Positions 8,903 through 18,338 of a stretch of 64,000 bases of DNA are shown piece by piece. Positions within the stretch are counted from its first letter, which is position 1. Each line of letters opens with the position of its first letter. Made by a program: the position numbers and the translations under genes. Below the pieces are notes generated by a model. The model did no database searches. It saw only the letters and a program-made list of their open reading frames with translations, and was not told the DNA's origin. Source of the DNA: Vibrio sp. S9_S30. GTDB taxonomy: Bacteria > Pseudomonadota > Gammaproteobacteria > Enterobacterales > Vibrionaceae. The DNA is taken from positions 167,593-231,592 of the forward strand of contig NZ_JAAUWT010000009.1 of NCBI RefSeq assembly GCF_014694455.1, written 5' to 3'.

Positions 8903-9400
8903 TTACAGAACTTTCTTAATCGCGGCTTCTGCACAGGCGACATCAAGGTGACCACCCGGTGCACCACCTACGCCAATTGCGCCGATGATTTGGTTATCCA
9001 CTTTGAGTGGAATGCCACCTGCTAACAGCAACAAGTTGTCGTCCATGTCTTTTAACGGTTGCAGAATGGGTTTTTCTGAAATGGTTTTCATTAGGTTCGC
9101 TGTTGGTTGTTTCATGCTGGCTGCGGTGAACGCTTTTTTACGTGAGCTTTCTAGCGTGTGAGTGCCTGCATTGTCTGCACGCAGCTGGGCGACCACGCGC
9201 CCCGCCGTATCAACAACCGTGGTGCTCACGCGGTAACCTTGTGAATGACATTGGTTCACCGATTCCATCGCTAATTTAAACGCGGTTTGTGAAGCAATAT
9301 TAGCGACGTTCACGGTCTTACTTTCTGCGGCGAAAACATTCGCGCTCATCAGCCCAGTTACGGTAAGTGCAGCAGCGATAGCAGTGTGTTTGATGTTCAT
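8903..9400 (-). CDS. Secreted GlcG/HbpS-like (DUF336) protein
   Basis: A 165-residue protein with a signal peptide (1-24, ending NVFA) followed by one GlcG/HbpS domain. Diagnostic stretches are VSTTVVDTAGRVVAQLRADNAGTHT (middle), SSRKKAFTAASMKQPT, and the C-terminal GGIPLKVDNQIIGAIGVGGAPGG. Members of this family include the haem-binding HbpS sensor partner of Streptomyces and small proteins of glycolate loci. A secreted copy directly divergent from a two-component system (9561-11643) raises the possibility of a sensing role as with HbpS/SenS, but this is inference from position only. Confidence 0.85.
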   Translation of the reverse strand: MNIKHTAIAAALTVTGLMSANVFAAESKTVNVANIASQTAFKLAMESVNQCHSQGYRVSTTVVDTAGRVVAQLRADNAGTHTLESSRKKAFTAASMKQPTANLMKTISEKPILQPLKDMDDNLLLLAGGIPLKVDNQIIGAIGVGGAPGGHLDVACAEAAIKKVL

Positions 9401-9560
9401 TTTTTCTTCCTCATTATTGGCGGTTTTTGTTTGACGAAGCCATCATATAAAAAGGGGGATTACGGAATGCTTTCACCAAGATTACAAACTTGTAATGTTC
9501 AATTTATCCGCAAAAAAACGGTTAGAATATTCCCCGTAGGGCAAGAAAAAGGAAGCCAGT

Positions 9561-10241
9561 GTGAGAGTGTTACTCATAGAAGACGACAGCTTTATCGCTG
9601 AATTTGTGATTCAAGGTTTAGAGCAGGAAGGGTACAGCGTTACTCACACCGCCAATGGATTAGATGGCGCGCATCTCGCTAAGAGCGAACCGTTCGATAT
9701 TCTGATTCTCGACATTATGCTCCCTGGGAAAGATGGCTTTCAGATTCTTTCGGAATTGCGCGGCGAAGGGCACACCATGCCTGTTATCATATTAAGTGCC
9801 AAACATTCAGTAGAAGAGAGGGTGCAAGGGCTAAAAGCAGGCGCAGACGATTACCTGATAAAGCCGTTTGCGTTCAGTGAATTACTGGTGCGCTGTCAAA
9901 CGCTATTGCGCCGAATGTCGGTCTCTACCACGCCAAACAACACCCTAAAATATCGCGATGTGGAGCTTGACCCGCTCAAGCGAAATGTCACACGTAGTGG
10001 CAAAGCGATTACCCTCAATCAACGGGAATACGCACTGGCGTATTTGCTGTTGCAGAACCCAGAAAGGGTGTTATCGAAAACCAATATTTTGGAATCGGTT
10101 TGGGGGTATCAGTTCGACCCTCAAACCAACGTGGTGGATGTGTTGGTGTGCCGTTTACGCGCTAAGTTGGATAAAGGCTTTGATTCGTCGCTGATTCATA
10201 CCATTCGCGGGGTGGGTTATGTCCTCAAAGCCGAACATTGA
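9561..10241 (+). CDS. OmpR-family response regulator
   Basis: A 226-residue regulator starting at GTG 9561 with AAGGAAG about ten bases upstream. The receiver domain has acidic residues E7/D8, phosphoacceptor D51 (LILDIMLPG), S79 and K101 (LIKPF). The winged-helix effector domain (about 130-225) has the RVLSKTNILESVWG and NVVDVLVCRLRAKLD motifs. The layout resembles QseB/PmrA/CopR-type regulators. The stop lies inside the kinase gene (23-bp overlap), so the two are co-translated. The stimulus is not visible. Confidence 0.93.
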   Translation: MRVLLIEDDSFIAEFVIQGLEQEGYSVTHTANGLDGAHLAKSEPFDILILDIMLPGKDGFQILSELRGEGHTMPVIILSAKHSVEERVQGLKAGADDYLIKPFAFSELLVRCQTLLRRMSVSTTPNNTLKYRDVELDPLKRNVTRSGKAITLNQREYALAYLLLQNPERVLSKTNILESVWGYQFDPQTNVVDVLVCRLRAKLDKGFDSSLIHTIRGVGYVLKAEH

Positions 10242-11643
10242 GTTAGCGCTGCAACAAGCCAAAAAGCAGCTGTTTGCCCAGTTTATGAGCTTGCTGCTTG
10301 GGGGCTTAGTGGTGATCTTATTGCTGATCGGTGTGGTGTTTTTCTTTGATTCATACAAAGAAGAAAAGAAATACTTGCACAGTTTATCAACGGAGTACCA
10401 ACGCATTCTCACCTACGAGTCGGACGAAAAACTGGTGCATGTGATCGAATCCAACCAACAACGGTTGTTTGAAAACCATATCGCGGTGTATCTGTCGGAT
10501 GAACAAGGCGTACTGAATTATTTAGCGGGGGATGAATTCCCCATGTACGGGCTAGACAAAGCCGTTGTGGATTGGGATGCTCAGGGCTTTATCTATTTTC
10601 TTACTCAGCCACATTTAGCCATTCAATTGAAGGGTAAACAACAGGTGTTTCGGCTGATTGTGGATTTGAATTCTCGTTATGCTTCGGCGTTCAAAAATTG
10701 GTTGATCACCTGCTTTTCCGTGGTGCTGATGGCGTTGATCACCGCGTTGTTGGTGCATCGCTTGTTAACCAAAACACTGCGCCCGTTGTCTCATTTAGCC
10801 AAGGACATTCAACGTTTAGATGAAGGCAATTTGAGTGAGATTGCCCAAACTCAAGAAGCCGCTGCCAGCGGTGGATTTTCTTTGCTTTACAGCAGTGTTC
10901 ATAACATGTTGAGCAAGCTGACGACCTGCATCACTACGCTCGACAGAACCTTGGACGCCATTGCACACGACTTGCGTACCCCCCTGACTCGCATTCATTT
11001 AACGGCGGAACAAGCGCTGTCTCTTCCTAATCCGGATCCAATGCCAGAACAGCTGACAAAAGCGAATACCCTGCTGACTAGAGCCTTGAGTGATTGTGCT
11101 GAGAATTCGACTCAAGCCAATAACTTGCTCACTGCATTGATGAAGCTCAATGACGAACTGACAGGGAAAAAGCCCACCTTATTGGAAAGCGTTGACCCCA
11201 ATACCATCGTAAAAACAGTCGCCAGTTGGTATGAAGACATCGCCGAGGTGAACGGCATTGCGTTGACTCTGGAACTGGCGGATAGCCAATTAGCCAAAGC
11301 GGACGCCAATAAGCTGACTCAGATTATTGTTAACGTGTTAGATAACGCGCTGAAGTACACGCCAGAAGGGGGAACAGTCACCCTCTCTACGTCCATCAAT
11401 ACTCAGCGGCAATACCAAATCTCCATTCAAGATACCGGTATTGGTATTGAGCCTGAATTCCACGAGCTGATTTTTAAGCGCTTATTCCGCGTTGATGAAA
11501 GCCGAAACTTAACCCGAGGCTATGGGCTAGGGCTGTCATTAACCAAAGCCATGATAGATAGCCTAAATGGGTCTATTTCTGTGGAGTCGGCAGCCGGCAA
11601 AGGGAGCTGCTTTAGGATTGTGTTAGAAACAGCAGAAGCGTAA
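10219..11643 (+). CDS. Sensor histidine kinase paired with the OmpR-type regulator
   Basis: A 474-residue membrane kinase. TM1 is about residues 24-44, the periplasmic sensor about 45-160 and TM2 about 161-181, followed by HAMP. HisKA carries H250 (AIAHDLRTPLTR), the N box has N376 (VLDNALKYT), G1 is DTGIGI (405-410) and G2 is GYGLGLS (434-440). All catalytic elements are intact. The sensor domain has no recognised fold. The start overlaps the regulator gene and the operon ends in a hairpin at 11668. Confidence 0.93.
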   Translation: MSSKPNIELALQQAKKQLFAQFMSLLLGGLVVILLLIGVVFFFDSYKEEKKYLHSLSTEYQRILTYESDEKLVHVIESNQQRLFENHIAVYLSDEQGVLNYLAGDEFPMYGLDKAVVDWDAQGFIYFLTQPHLAIQLKGKQQVFRLIVDLNSRYASAFKNWLITCFSVVLMALITALLVHRLLTKTLRPLSHLAKDIQRLDEGNLSEIAQTQEAAASGGFSLLYSSVHNMLSKLTTCITTLDRTLDAIAHDLRTPLTRIHLTAEQALSLPNPDPMPEQLTKANTLLTRALSDCAENSTQANNLLTALMKLNDELTGKKPTLLESVDPNTIVKTVASWYEDIAEVNGIALTLELADSQLAKADANKLTQIIVNVLDNALKYTPEGGTVTLSTSINTQRQYQISIQDTGIGIEPEFHELIFKRLFRVDESRNLTRGYGLGLSLTKAMIDSLNGSISVESAAGKGSCFRIVLETAEA

Positions 11644-11667
11644 ATGATGCGTTAGCAAGTGCGTCAG

Positions 11668-11706
11668 CCGCTAGCAACAGACCCTCACTAGCGGTTGATG
11701 TTTTTA
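11668..11706 (+). terminator. Terminator after the two-component operon
   Basis: CCGCTAG and CTAGCGG (7-bp arms, 13-base loop) are followed by TTGATGTTTTT. It lies 24 bases after the kinase stop and before the convergent transporter gene. Confidence 0.75.
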
Positions 11707-11730
11707 TGAATTAGGACGATTCCTTCCCCT

Positions 11731-12660
11731 TCAAACTTTCGTCGTTGGATTGTGCCGGTGTTCTTGCGACCAAAAATACGCCAGAACGGACCCCGAAAGG
11801 TTGTGCCAAATCGAGAAAATGCCAGCGGGCAGTGCAGAAAGCGGCGTAAAGAACTTGAGCGCGAGGGCAGTGGCTAACCCAGAATTTTGTAGCCCCACTT
11901 CAATAGCAATGGTGTTACAGGTGTTTTTGTCGAACCCTAACAACCGACAAGCGCTGTATCCCGCAATCAGACCAATGCTGTTATGAATCACTACCGCGAA
12001 TAACACCCCTGCACCAACATTGGCAATTTGATGTCGGTTTAAGGCAACGATGATCGCAATCGCGAGCACAATCGCCGCCATGGCAACTAGGGGTAATACT
12101 GGGCTGAGTTGTTCGATGGGTTTATGGAATAGGTGATTGAGCAATATGCCAATACTAACGGGCACGAGTACGCTTTTAACAAGGCTCAATACCATTTGAG
12201 TCACAGGCACATCGACTTTGATCCCCAAAAACAGATCGACGAGAAATGGCGTGACTACCATACCGAGCAAGGTTGAGGCCGTGGTCATGGTGATCGATAA
12301 CGCGACGTTCCCTTTTGCAAGATAGCAAATCACATTCGAAGCGGTGCCCCCCGCCACACTGCCTACCAACACCATACCTATGGTTAGTGAATCATTCATA
12401 TTGAATGCTAACGCGATGATGAATGCTGCGAGAGGCATAATCGAGAACTGAAGAAAAACACCCACACTCATCGCTTTTAGGTTAGAAGCCAAGCGATAGA
12501 AATCTTCAAACTTAAGCGTTAGCCCCATGGAAAGCATGATGATCGCCAGTAAGGGGACTATTTGGCTTTTCAGTGGAACGAAAATGTGAGGCGCAAAAAA
12601 AGCCGCTACGGAGCCTAAGGTCGCCCATAAGGGAAACCAATGGATGATTGTGTTAAGCAT
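11731..12660 (-). CDS. Bile acid:sodium symporter (BASS) family transporter
   Basis: A 309-residue membrane protein with about ten hydrophobic helices. Family hallmarks are LLAIIMLSMGLTLKFEDF in the second helix region, GSVAGGTASNVICYLAKGNVALS at the crossover, and EVGLQNSGLATALA near the C-terminus. These match the BASS/SBF family (YocS, PanS, ASBT relatives), which import organic anions with sodium. The substrate cannot be assigned. It is convergent with the two-component operon and has no operon partner. Confidence 0.92.
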   Translation of the reverse strand: MLNTIIHWFPLWATLGSVAAFFAPHIFVPLKSQIVPLLAIIMLSMGLTLKFEDFYRLASNLKAMSVGVFLQFSIMPLAAFIIALAFNMNDSLTIGMVLVGSVAGGTASNVICYLAKGNVALSITMTTASTLLGMVVTPFLVDLFLGIKVDVPVTQMVLSLVKSVLVPVSIGILLNHLFHKPIEQLSPVLPLVAMAAIVLAIAIIVALNRHQIANVGAGVLFAVVIHNSIGLIAGYSACRLLGFDKNTCNTIAIEVGLQNSGLATALALKFFTPLSALPAGIFSIWHNLSGSVLAYFWSQEHRHNPTTKV

Positions 12661-12699
12661 AGTGAATATAGGTGTAATCTTACTTAAATGTTTGATAAT

Positions 12700-13023
12700 T
12701 CAATGAATTAAGTGCTTTTTATAGGTCGTATTTGAAAACAGAGTGGCAATGCCTCTCTTATTGATTTTTCTCTCACGCATTAGCACGTATTTCTTCATTG
12801 GTGGAGTAATAAATTTTATTTTAGATAACGGTCTCATCGTAATAGAAACCGACCGAAAATCTTCCACAAAATAAGGTAAAGGAATCCCAAACTTTACTGC
12901 TCCTTCCAATTTAAATGTGCAATAAGTTTCATTATCACATAGTTTGGACTTTGAAATGAAACCATATTCATATGGTGTTCGAACTCTCAAGCCTGTTAGC
13001 AATAACAAGCACTTATCAATCAT
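12700..13023 (-). CDS. Possible small hypothetical protein (weak)
   Basis: A 107-codon frame starting at ATG 13023 fills the gap between the BASS gene and the protease at 13053, reading away from the protease. The product would be basic, with no signal peptide, no recognised motif and one Cys pair (LCDNETYC). No clear ribosome binding site precedes the ATG. The surrounding DNA is AT-rich promoter-like sequence. It may be chance coding. Confidence 0.25.
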   Translation of the reverse strand: MIDKCLLLLTGLRVRTPYEYGFISKSKLCDNETYCTFKLEGAVKFGIPLPYFVEDFRSVSITMRPLSKIKFITPPMKKYVLMRERKINKRGIATLFSNTTYKKHLIH

Positions 13024-13052
13024 ATAATCAATAATAACCACAGGAAAACAGT

Positions 13053-14630
13053 ATGTTAAAGAAAGTACTAGGTTACTGTATTGCCGCTTCGTTCGCGGTG
13101 ATTTCAACGTCAGGTCATGCGCAAAATGATGAAGAACAAGGGTTCACATCGGAGGGTCAAACACTGGCACCATTGGTGTTTGCTCCTGAAAACCAAGGGG
13201 TGAAAAACCAGTACATTGTGGTACTGAAACAGCCTTTCTCTGTGGCGAGTAACCCTGAATCAATCCCACTGTTTACGCAACAAACGGTTTCCAGTTTGGT
13301 GAGTGAGCAAGCCGTGGAAGTCGGTAAAGTGTTCGACCGTTCAATAAGTGGTTTCGTGGCAACGCTATCGGAAGAGCAGCTCCGTTCACTGCGTGCCGAT
13401 CAGCGAGTGGAATTTATTGAACAAGACCGCATCATTTCGATTGATCCTGTGGTTTCCGCCAACGCCAACCAAGGGAATGCAATTTGGGGGCTAGACCGAA
13501 TTGATCAGCGCAGCCTTCCACTGAACAGCAATTACAGCTACATCTACGATGGAACCGGTGTGACGGCGTACGTTATCGATACAGGGGTGACCGTCACGCA
13601 CCCAGAATTTGGTGGTCGCGCCGTTTCAGGTTATGACTTTGTTGATAATGATAGAAACGCAACAGACTGTAATGGTCATGGTACACACGTTGCGGGCACC
13701 ATTGGGGGGTCGCAATATGGTGTCGCGAAAAACGTCAATATTGTGGGTGTGCGCGTATTAAGTTGTACAGGTTCGGGGTCTACCTCTGGGGTTATCGCGG
13801 GTGTAGATTGGGTCGCGGCAAACGCGTCTGGTCCGTCTGTGGCTAACATGAGTTTGGGGGGGGGTGTTTCCTTGGCATTAGATCAGGCCGTGGCCAGTGC
13901 CGTTCAATCCGGTGTGAGCTTTATGCTTGCCGCAGGTAACGAAAATTCCGATGCCTGTAATACATCTCCGGCGCGTGTAGCAAGTGGCGTAACGGTTGGA
14001 TCCACGACCAGCAGCGACTCTCGCTCAAGTTTTTCAAACTGGGGTAGCTGTGTGGATGTCTTCGCACCGGGTTCCAGTATTAAATCGGCTTGGTTTGACG
14101 GCAGCTACAAAACAATTAGTGGTACCTCCATGGCAACACCACACGTAGCGGGTGTAGCAGCACTGTACTTACAAGCAAACCGTTACCTTTCTCCTGCTCA
14201 GGTCTCTAACTTAATCACTCAACGTGCGACAGTAGGTAAGGTGACAGATACCAAAGGATCGGTCAATAAACTGCTTTATAGTCTCAGTGGCAGCAATTGT
14301 GAACCCGATTGCGCGAATCCAGGGGATGGCAAGTTAACAAACGGTAGCGCAGTAACCAATATCAGTGTGAATCGTGGTGAAGAAAAACACTACTATATTG
14401 ATGTTCCTGTTGGCCGATACTTATCGGTGACAATAAGCGGTGGTACGGGCGATGCTGACTTGTACACTCGTTTTGGTGCGAAACCGACGACCAGTTCTTG
14501 GGATTGTCGTCCATACCGCAGTGGCAACAGCGAAACGTGCACCGTTTCTAACACGAATAGCGGCCGCTACTACATCATGTTAAGAGGGTACAGTTCAGCC
14601 ACGGGGGTAACCTTGAAAGCGAGTTATTAA
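13053..14630 (+). CDS. Secreted proteinase K-like alkaline serine protease (S8) with PPC domain
   Basis: A 525-residue subtilase. Signal peptide 1-23 is followed by an I9 propeptide/inhibitor domain (about 50-130). The catalytic domain runs about 145-412 with D176 (VIDTG), H209 (NGHGTHVAG), N296 (AAGNEN) and S359 (GTSMATPHVAG). A PPC pre-peptidase C-terminal domain spans about 425-525 (DADLYTRFG, then a Cys pair in SWDC and ETC, then YYIMLRG). This is the layout of the aqualysin/Vibrio alkaline protease group. The PPC domain is usually removed during maturation. The gene is single, with a terminator after tandem repeats at 14648-14707. Confidence 0.95.
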   Translation: MLKKVLGYCIAASFAVISTSGHAQNDEEQGFTSEGQTLAPLVFAPENQGVKNQYIVVLKQPFSVASNPESIPLFTQQTVSSLVSEQAVEVGKVFDRSISGFVATLSEEQLRSLRADQRVEFIEQDRIISIDPVVSANANQGNAIWGLDRIDQRSLPLNSNYSYIYDGTGVTAYVIDTGVTVTHPEFGGRAVSGYDFVDNDRNATDCNGHGTHVAGTIGGSQYGVAKNVNIVGVRVLSCTGSGSTSGVIAGVDWVAANASGPSVANMSLGGGVSLALDQAVASAVQSGVSFMLAAGNENSDACNTSPARVASGVTVGSTTSSDSRSSFSNWGSCVDVFAPGSSIKSAWFDGSYKTISGTSMATPHVAGVAALYLQANRYLSPAQVSNLITQRATVGKVTDTKGSVNKLLYSLSGSNCEPDCANPGDGKLTNGSAVTNISVNRGEEKHYYIDVPVGRYLSVTISGGTGDADLYTRFGAKPTTSSWDCRPYRSGNSETCTVSNTNSGRYYIMLRGYSSATGVTLKASY

Positions 14631-14647
14631 GGTCAATAGACCGAGAG

Positions 14648-14707
14648 TTAACTCATAAACGCATTCACTTATAAACGTGTTCACTTATAAACATGTTCAC
14701 TTATAAA
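14648..14707. repeat. 16-bp tandem repeat, four units
   Basis: Units start at 14648, 14664, 14680 and 14696 and share TTCACTTATAAACRTG, the first unit being diverged and the last truncated. It lies between the protease stop and the shared terminator. Confidence 0.85.
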
Positions 14708-14738
14708 AAAAGCACCGTTCGGTTAGAACGGTGCTTTT
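14707..14738. terminator. Bidirectional terminator between convergent peptidase genes
   Basis: AGCACCGTTC-GGTTA-GAACGGTGCT is a 10-bp perfect stem with A-run upstream and T-run downstream, so it works on both strands. It separates the genes ending at 14630 and 14745. Confidence 0.92.
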
Positions 14739-14744
14739 CGTCGC

Positions 14745-16994
14745 TTAGTCCGACACAGCTGGTAAGTTGACATTCTTTTGAAGATAACCGGCTGGAAGGT
14801 AATGGGTCTTTTCATCCATCTTCATCGTGACCGATACGATGAAGTTCTCCCAGATGTTGTCTAGATGGTCATTCAAATCAAAAACAATACCATCGGTGCC
14901 CGCAATTCTTTGACCTTCTACGCTATGCATCTGCATGAGTTTGTTTCTATAGTGCAAGGTGACTTGCTCAGCTAGGGGAGAGACGCTCGCCTGCAACGTA
15001 TTGTCGTCGTTTATATAGAGTATCCCATCCTCCAATCTGCTTTTCCATTCTCCCAAGCGACTAGGAGCGACATCAATAAGCGTGTGTGACGACGTTAGAA
15101 CACCGTTGCTTCGGATTTCAATAAACAGTTCAATATGGTCGTTGAGTGAAACGTTATCCAACGCTACAAAAAAACGGTTATCATTCAGTGCTACAGGAGT
15201 CAGGTTGACAACGGAATCATTGATTTTCGCACTGACAGACATGGATTCAAACGCGTTGTTCAGGTTGTTTACCGAAAAACCAATACGAACATTATTGCCA
15301 TTATGAATGGTGTCGGTATTGACGGTAATTTCCGCTCCTCGTGGGCTGGTGACTATGATCTTTTCTTCACCAATCTTTTCTCCATTATTAAAAACGTCAA
15401 TGACGAAGTCTTGATCGGGTGTTCGGTAATCCAGCTGGTATCGGTGCAGTCCAGATTGAACGTGGTGAACAGTACGATCATTGATCTTGAAAGAAAGCGT
15501 GTCTTGAGCAATGGTGTTCGAGCTGCTGTAAATGTTGAATTCGCTGATGGCGGCGCTTCTAGAGACAACACTCGAAGCGCTGTTCAGTTTAACGACAGGC
15601 GCTGCATTGGTCGTGGGCTGAATGCCCGACACCACCAAACTAAATGGTTGGAACTCCCCCTCTGTGAGGCGCTGATTTAAGCGGATGGTATATTCACCTT
15701 CAACGGGGTTTTGGATGAAGACATGCTCTAATGTGTCTCTGGAGTTTCGAGCTCGGTGTGCAGGCGCTGTCTCATTGTATGGGTTAAGCACCCAAGGGTA
15801 GTGTGCGTTTCCATCGGGGTCGATGATCGTAATGTCCAGATCGTTCACCAGTACGGAATGCGTTTCCCCTGGTGCTTGTACTGGCCCCGCAGGATCCACC
15901 CATGCGAGTGTTGCTCTGATGGGTTGGTTTCCATTACTGGTGACGTTCAATTCAAAGGCATCGCCCATGTCTTTTTGCTCAATAATGATCGAATGTCCAC
16001 TTTGGGTGTCGTGCAGTATTTGCATTGCGCGATGCGTATTAAGCAAACCATAACCCGACTGGTATTTTGGCCCTTGTGTTTCTTGTGCTGAAGCAGAATG
16101 AACTAAAAGCGCTCGAACGGTGGCAGAATTAATTTCTGAGTGATAAAGCTCTTTCGAATACTCTTTTACGAGGGCACTGGCACTCGAAACAAAAGGAACC
16201 GCATGCGATGTCCCCATACTTTTCGCGTAGTCTTCTTTATAAAAAGTGCTTCCCCATATGTCGGTACCAAATGCCACCAGCTCTGGTTTTATTCTGCCGT
16301 CGCGTGTTGGTCCGACATTGGAGTCGTGCCAAATGGTAAACCCCTCTCCAGCGATTTGAGCGTTACCCACACTTAAGATATTTTTGGATGCGCCATCTGA
16401 TGCGACATACCCAGATTCATTGCCCGATGCAATCGCCACTAATAAGTTTGAATTGGCATGAGTGATATCATCATAAATATGAGATATTTTTTGATATAAA
16501 CCTTGAACCTCTTCATCTTTGTTATTTCCCCCTGCCGAATACCCCCAAGAAAAATTCTGTGTGGAGATATTGGTGGTGTTACTCAGATTGATTAAGGCTT
16601 GATGAGCATCAACGATGGCGACGCCAGTTGCATAGAGAGAAGCTTCAGGTGCCGCTCCTAAAACAGACTTTTTGCCATTTCTGTCTACATTCTGATGCCC
16701 GATCATCGTTGAAGCCACGTGAGATGCATGGTATGTCCCCTCGAATGCCCCTGGATAGGTGTGCATCACCTTAGGGTTGAAAGCGAGGCTCCCTTCAATC
16801 GGCACCCCAGTCTCCATCATTCCTATTACAGCATTTTTCCCTTTAATATGGCTGAACTTGGGATCTTCCCACATGGAAATAAAGCCCATTCGGCTCAAGA
16901 ACTCTTCATTTAAACCATAATGTGTTTCCGCAAAAACAACATTAGGCGATATAGCCCCTGTTATTAATGAAACCAATATAATGTTTTTTTTCAT
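14745..16994 (-). CDS. Secreted S8 peptidase with Glu in place of the catalytic Asp
   Basis: A 749-residue secreted subtilase homologue. After a signal peptide (1-22), the catalytic domain covers about 30-330. His89 (YHASHVAS), Asn192 (ASGNES) and Ser263 (GTSHAVPF) match the triad and oxyanion hole. The usual D of the xxDTG motif is E61 (GMMETG, codon GAG at 16812-16814). The following jelly-roll (about 335-460, RATLAWVDPAG, NDLDITIIDPDG) resembles the C-terminal domain of KP-43-type alkaline proteases, and the last 280 residues form further beta-rich repeats. Whether Glu supports catalysis is unknown; it may be an altered or inactive enzyme. There is no downstream partner in the operon. Confidence 0.88.
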   Translation of the reverse strand: MKKNIILVSLITGAISPNVVFAETHYGLNEEFLSRMGFISMWEDPKFSHIKGKNAVIGMMETGVPIEGSLAFNPKVMHTYPGAFEGTYHASHVASTMIGHQNVDRNGKKSVLGAAPEASLYATGVAIVDAHQALINLSNTTNISTQNFSWGYSAGGNNKDEEVQGLYQKISHIYDDITHANSNLLVAIASGNESGYVASDGASKNILSVGNAQIAGEGFTIWHDSNVGPTRDGRIKPELVAFGTDIWGSTFYKEDYAKSMGTSHAVPFVSSASALVKEYSKELYHSEINSATVRALLVHSASAQETQGPKYQSGYGLLNTHRAMQILHDTQSGHSIIIEQKDMGDAFELNVTSNGNQPIRATLAWVDPAGPVQAPGETHSVLVNDLDITIIDPDGNAHYPWVLNPYNETAPAHRARNSRDTLEHVFIQNPVEGEYTIRLNQRLTEGEFQPFSLVVSGIQPTTNAAPVVKLNSASSVVSRSAAISEFNIYSSSNTIAQDTLSFKINDRTVHHVQSGLHRYQLDYRTPDQDFVIDVFNNGEKIGEEKIIVTSPRGAEITVNTDTIHNGNNVRIGFSVNNLNNAFESMSVSAKINDSVVNLTPVALNDNRFFVALDNVSLNDHIELFIEIRSNGVLTSSHTLIDVAPSRLGEWKSRLEDGILYINDDNTLQASVSPLAEQVTLHYRNKLMQMHSVEGQRIAGTDGIVFDLNDHLDNIWENFIVSVTMKMDEKTHYLPAGYLQKNVNLPAVSD

Positions 16995-17298
16995 AAATTA
17001 AGTCATTTGTTTAGGTATCGATGATTTGGTATTTATTATGAGTTTGTTTTCTTATTTTAAAAGCACTTCGATGTAAGTAAATATGTAATAATATTTAATG
17101 GTTATACTTTTTTACTTATTGATTTATTAAAAATATTATTAATATTTCTCGGTCGTTTTTATTTTACTTCTGATATTTTTATTACTTATAATTGTTATTA
17201 TTTTAATTGTTTTTCTAAAAGAATAGGTTGTTCAAGTTTGTGGGAAGAGAATAGAGATAGAATGATGCTTCACTGAGGATTTGGGTTAAGGACATTTT
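16995..17298. other. AT-rich divergent promoter region
   Basis: About 300 very AT-rich bases separate the divergent S8 peptidase and VOC genes. It presumably holds both promoters. I see no gene or clear operator in it. Confidence 0.5.
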
Positions 17299-17736
17299 AT
17301 GAAACTCACGCCATTTCACGTTGCGATTCCTGTTCGTCATTTAGAAGAGTCCCGCCAGTTTTACCGAGAGGTATTAAATTGCAGCGAAGGTCGCAGCAGC
17401 GACTGTTGGGTGGATTTTAATTTGTACGGTCACCAATTGGTGATCCATCTCGATCCCTCAATTGGCGAAGACGGAAAATTACGCTTGCATCACAATTCAG
17501 TCGACAGCCATTCGGTGCCCGTTCCACATATTGGTGTTGTGCTGGAAATGGCGGATTGGGAGGCACTTGCCACTCGCTTAAAGGAACAACGTGTTGAGTT
17601 CGTGATTGAACCTTATGTGCGATTTAAGGGGCAAGCCGGTGAACAAGCTACGATGTTTTTTTATGATCCGACCGGCAATGCACTGGAATTCAAAGCGTTT
17701 AAGGACATTGACAGCCAACTGTTTGCAACGGACTGA
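17299..17736 (+). CDS. VOC superfamily (glyoxalase/dioxygenase fold) protein
   Basis: A 145-residue vicinal-oxygen-chelate protein with two beta-alpha-beta-beta-beta modules. The first starts FHVAIPVRHLEESRQFYREVLN, and the second ends MFFYDPTGNALEFKAF. Candidate metal ligands are H8, H79 (PHIGV) and E135 (LEFK), the usual VOC positions. AAGGA precedes the ATG by seven bases. It is convergent with the TetR gene 17 bases away. The substrate is unknown; relatives are usually annotated as glyoxalase or dioxygenase-like proteins. Confidence 0.88.
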   Translation: MKLTPFHVAIPVRHLEESRQFYREVLNCSEGRSSDCWVDFNLYGHQLVIHLDPSIGEDGKLRLHHNSVDSHSVPVPHIGVVLEMADWEALATRLKEQRVEFVIEPYVRFKGQAGEQATMFFYDPTGNALEFKAFKDIDSQLFATD

Positions 17737-17752
17737 ATAACTTAAATACTGG

Positions 17753-18328
17753 TTAAATGGCGACAAGCATGTCGTGCGCTTCTTTTCGGCTGGAAGACAA
17801 GAGTGCCAAAATGGTTTGTTCATCTTCCATGGTGCGAGCAATGGCGACAGTGCCTATTGCCAACGCCGTAATGGCGAACACCTTATTTTCGTCACACTCT
17901 TTGTATCGTCGAACATAATTAAGAATCGTCTGGTTCATGTTTTGATAGATACCCGAAAAGGTCGTTTTCGCCTCAGAATTTTTTGTCGAAATATCGGTAG
18001 CGAAAAACGCGAGAGGACAAGGAGTTTCGCCTTTTACATGTTCGATACTGAAGTAGGTGTTGAGCAGTAACTCGACCCATTCTTGAGGGGAAAGGTGATC
18101 CGGTTTTCTCTGCACCAAATGTGTTTCGCTTGCCCCTTGAGACAATGCGCAGCTATAGAGCTCCGCCTTACTTGAAAAGTGGGTATAAAATGCGCCTCGC
18201 GTTAAGCCACAATCTTCCATCACCCTATCAATGGTGACGCAATCAAACCCTTTTTGTGAAAAAAGGTGGAAGGCACTTTTGAGTATTTTTTCTCGGCTCT
18301 TTTGCTTATGTGCTTTGGTATATGGCAT
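17753..18328 (-). CDS. TetR/AcrR family transcriptional regulator
   Basis: A 191-residue regulator. The N-terminal HTH is typical (REKILKSAFHLFSQKGFDCVTIDRVMEDCGLTRGAFYTHFSSKAEL, about residues 12-58). The C-terminal ligand domain is helical, with LLNTYFSIEHVKGETPCPLAFFATDIS like the YcdC/TetR_C group near PF16925-type domains. A perfect 9-bp inverted repeat lies 10 bases upstream of its start (18339-18360), so it is probably autoregulated and also controls the divergent unit at 18410. Confidence 0.92.
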   Translation of the reverse strand: MPYTKAHKQKSREKILKSAFHLFSQKGFDCVTIDRVMEDCGLTRGAFYTHFSSKAELYSCALSQGASETHLVQRKPDHLSPQEWVELLLNTYFSIEHVKGETPCPLAFFATDISTKNSEAKTTFSGIYQNMNQTILNYVRRYKECDENKVFAITALAIGTVAIARTMEDEQTILALLSSSRKEAHDMLVAI

Positions 18329-18338
18329 CGTTTCTTTT

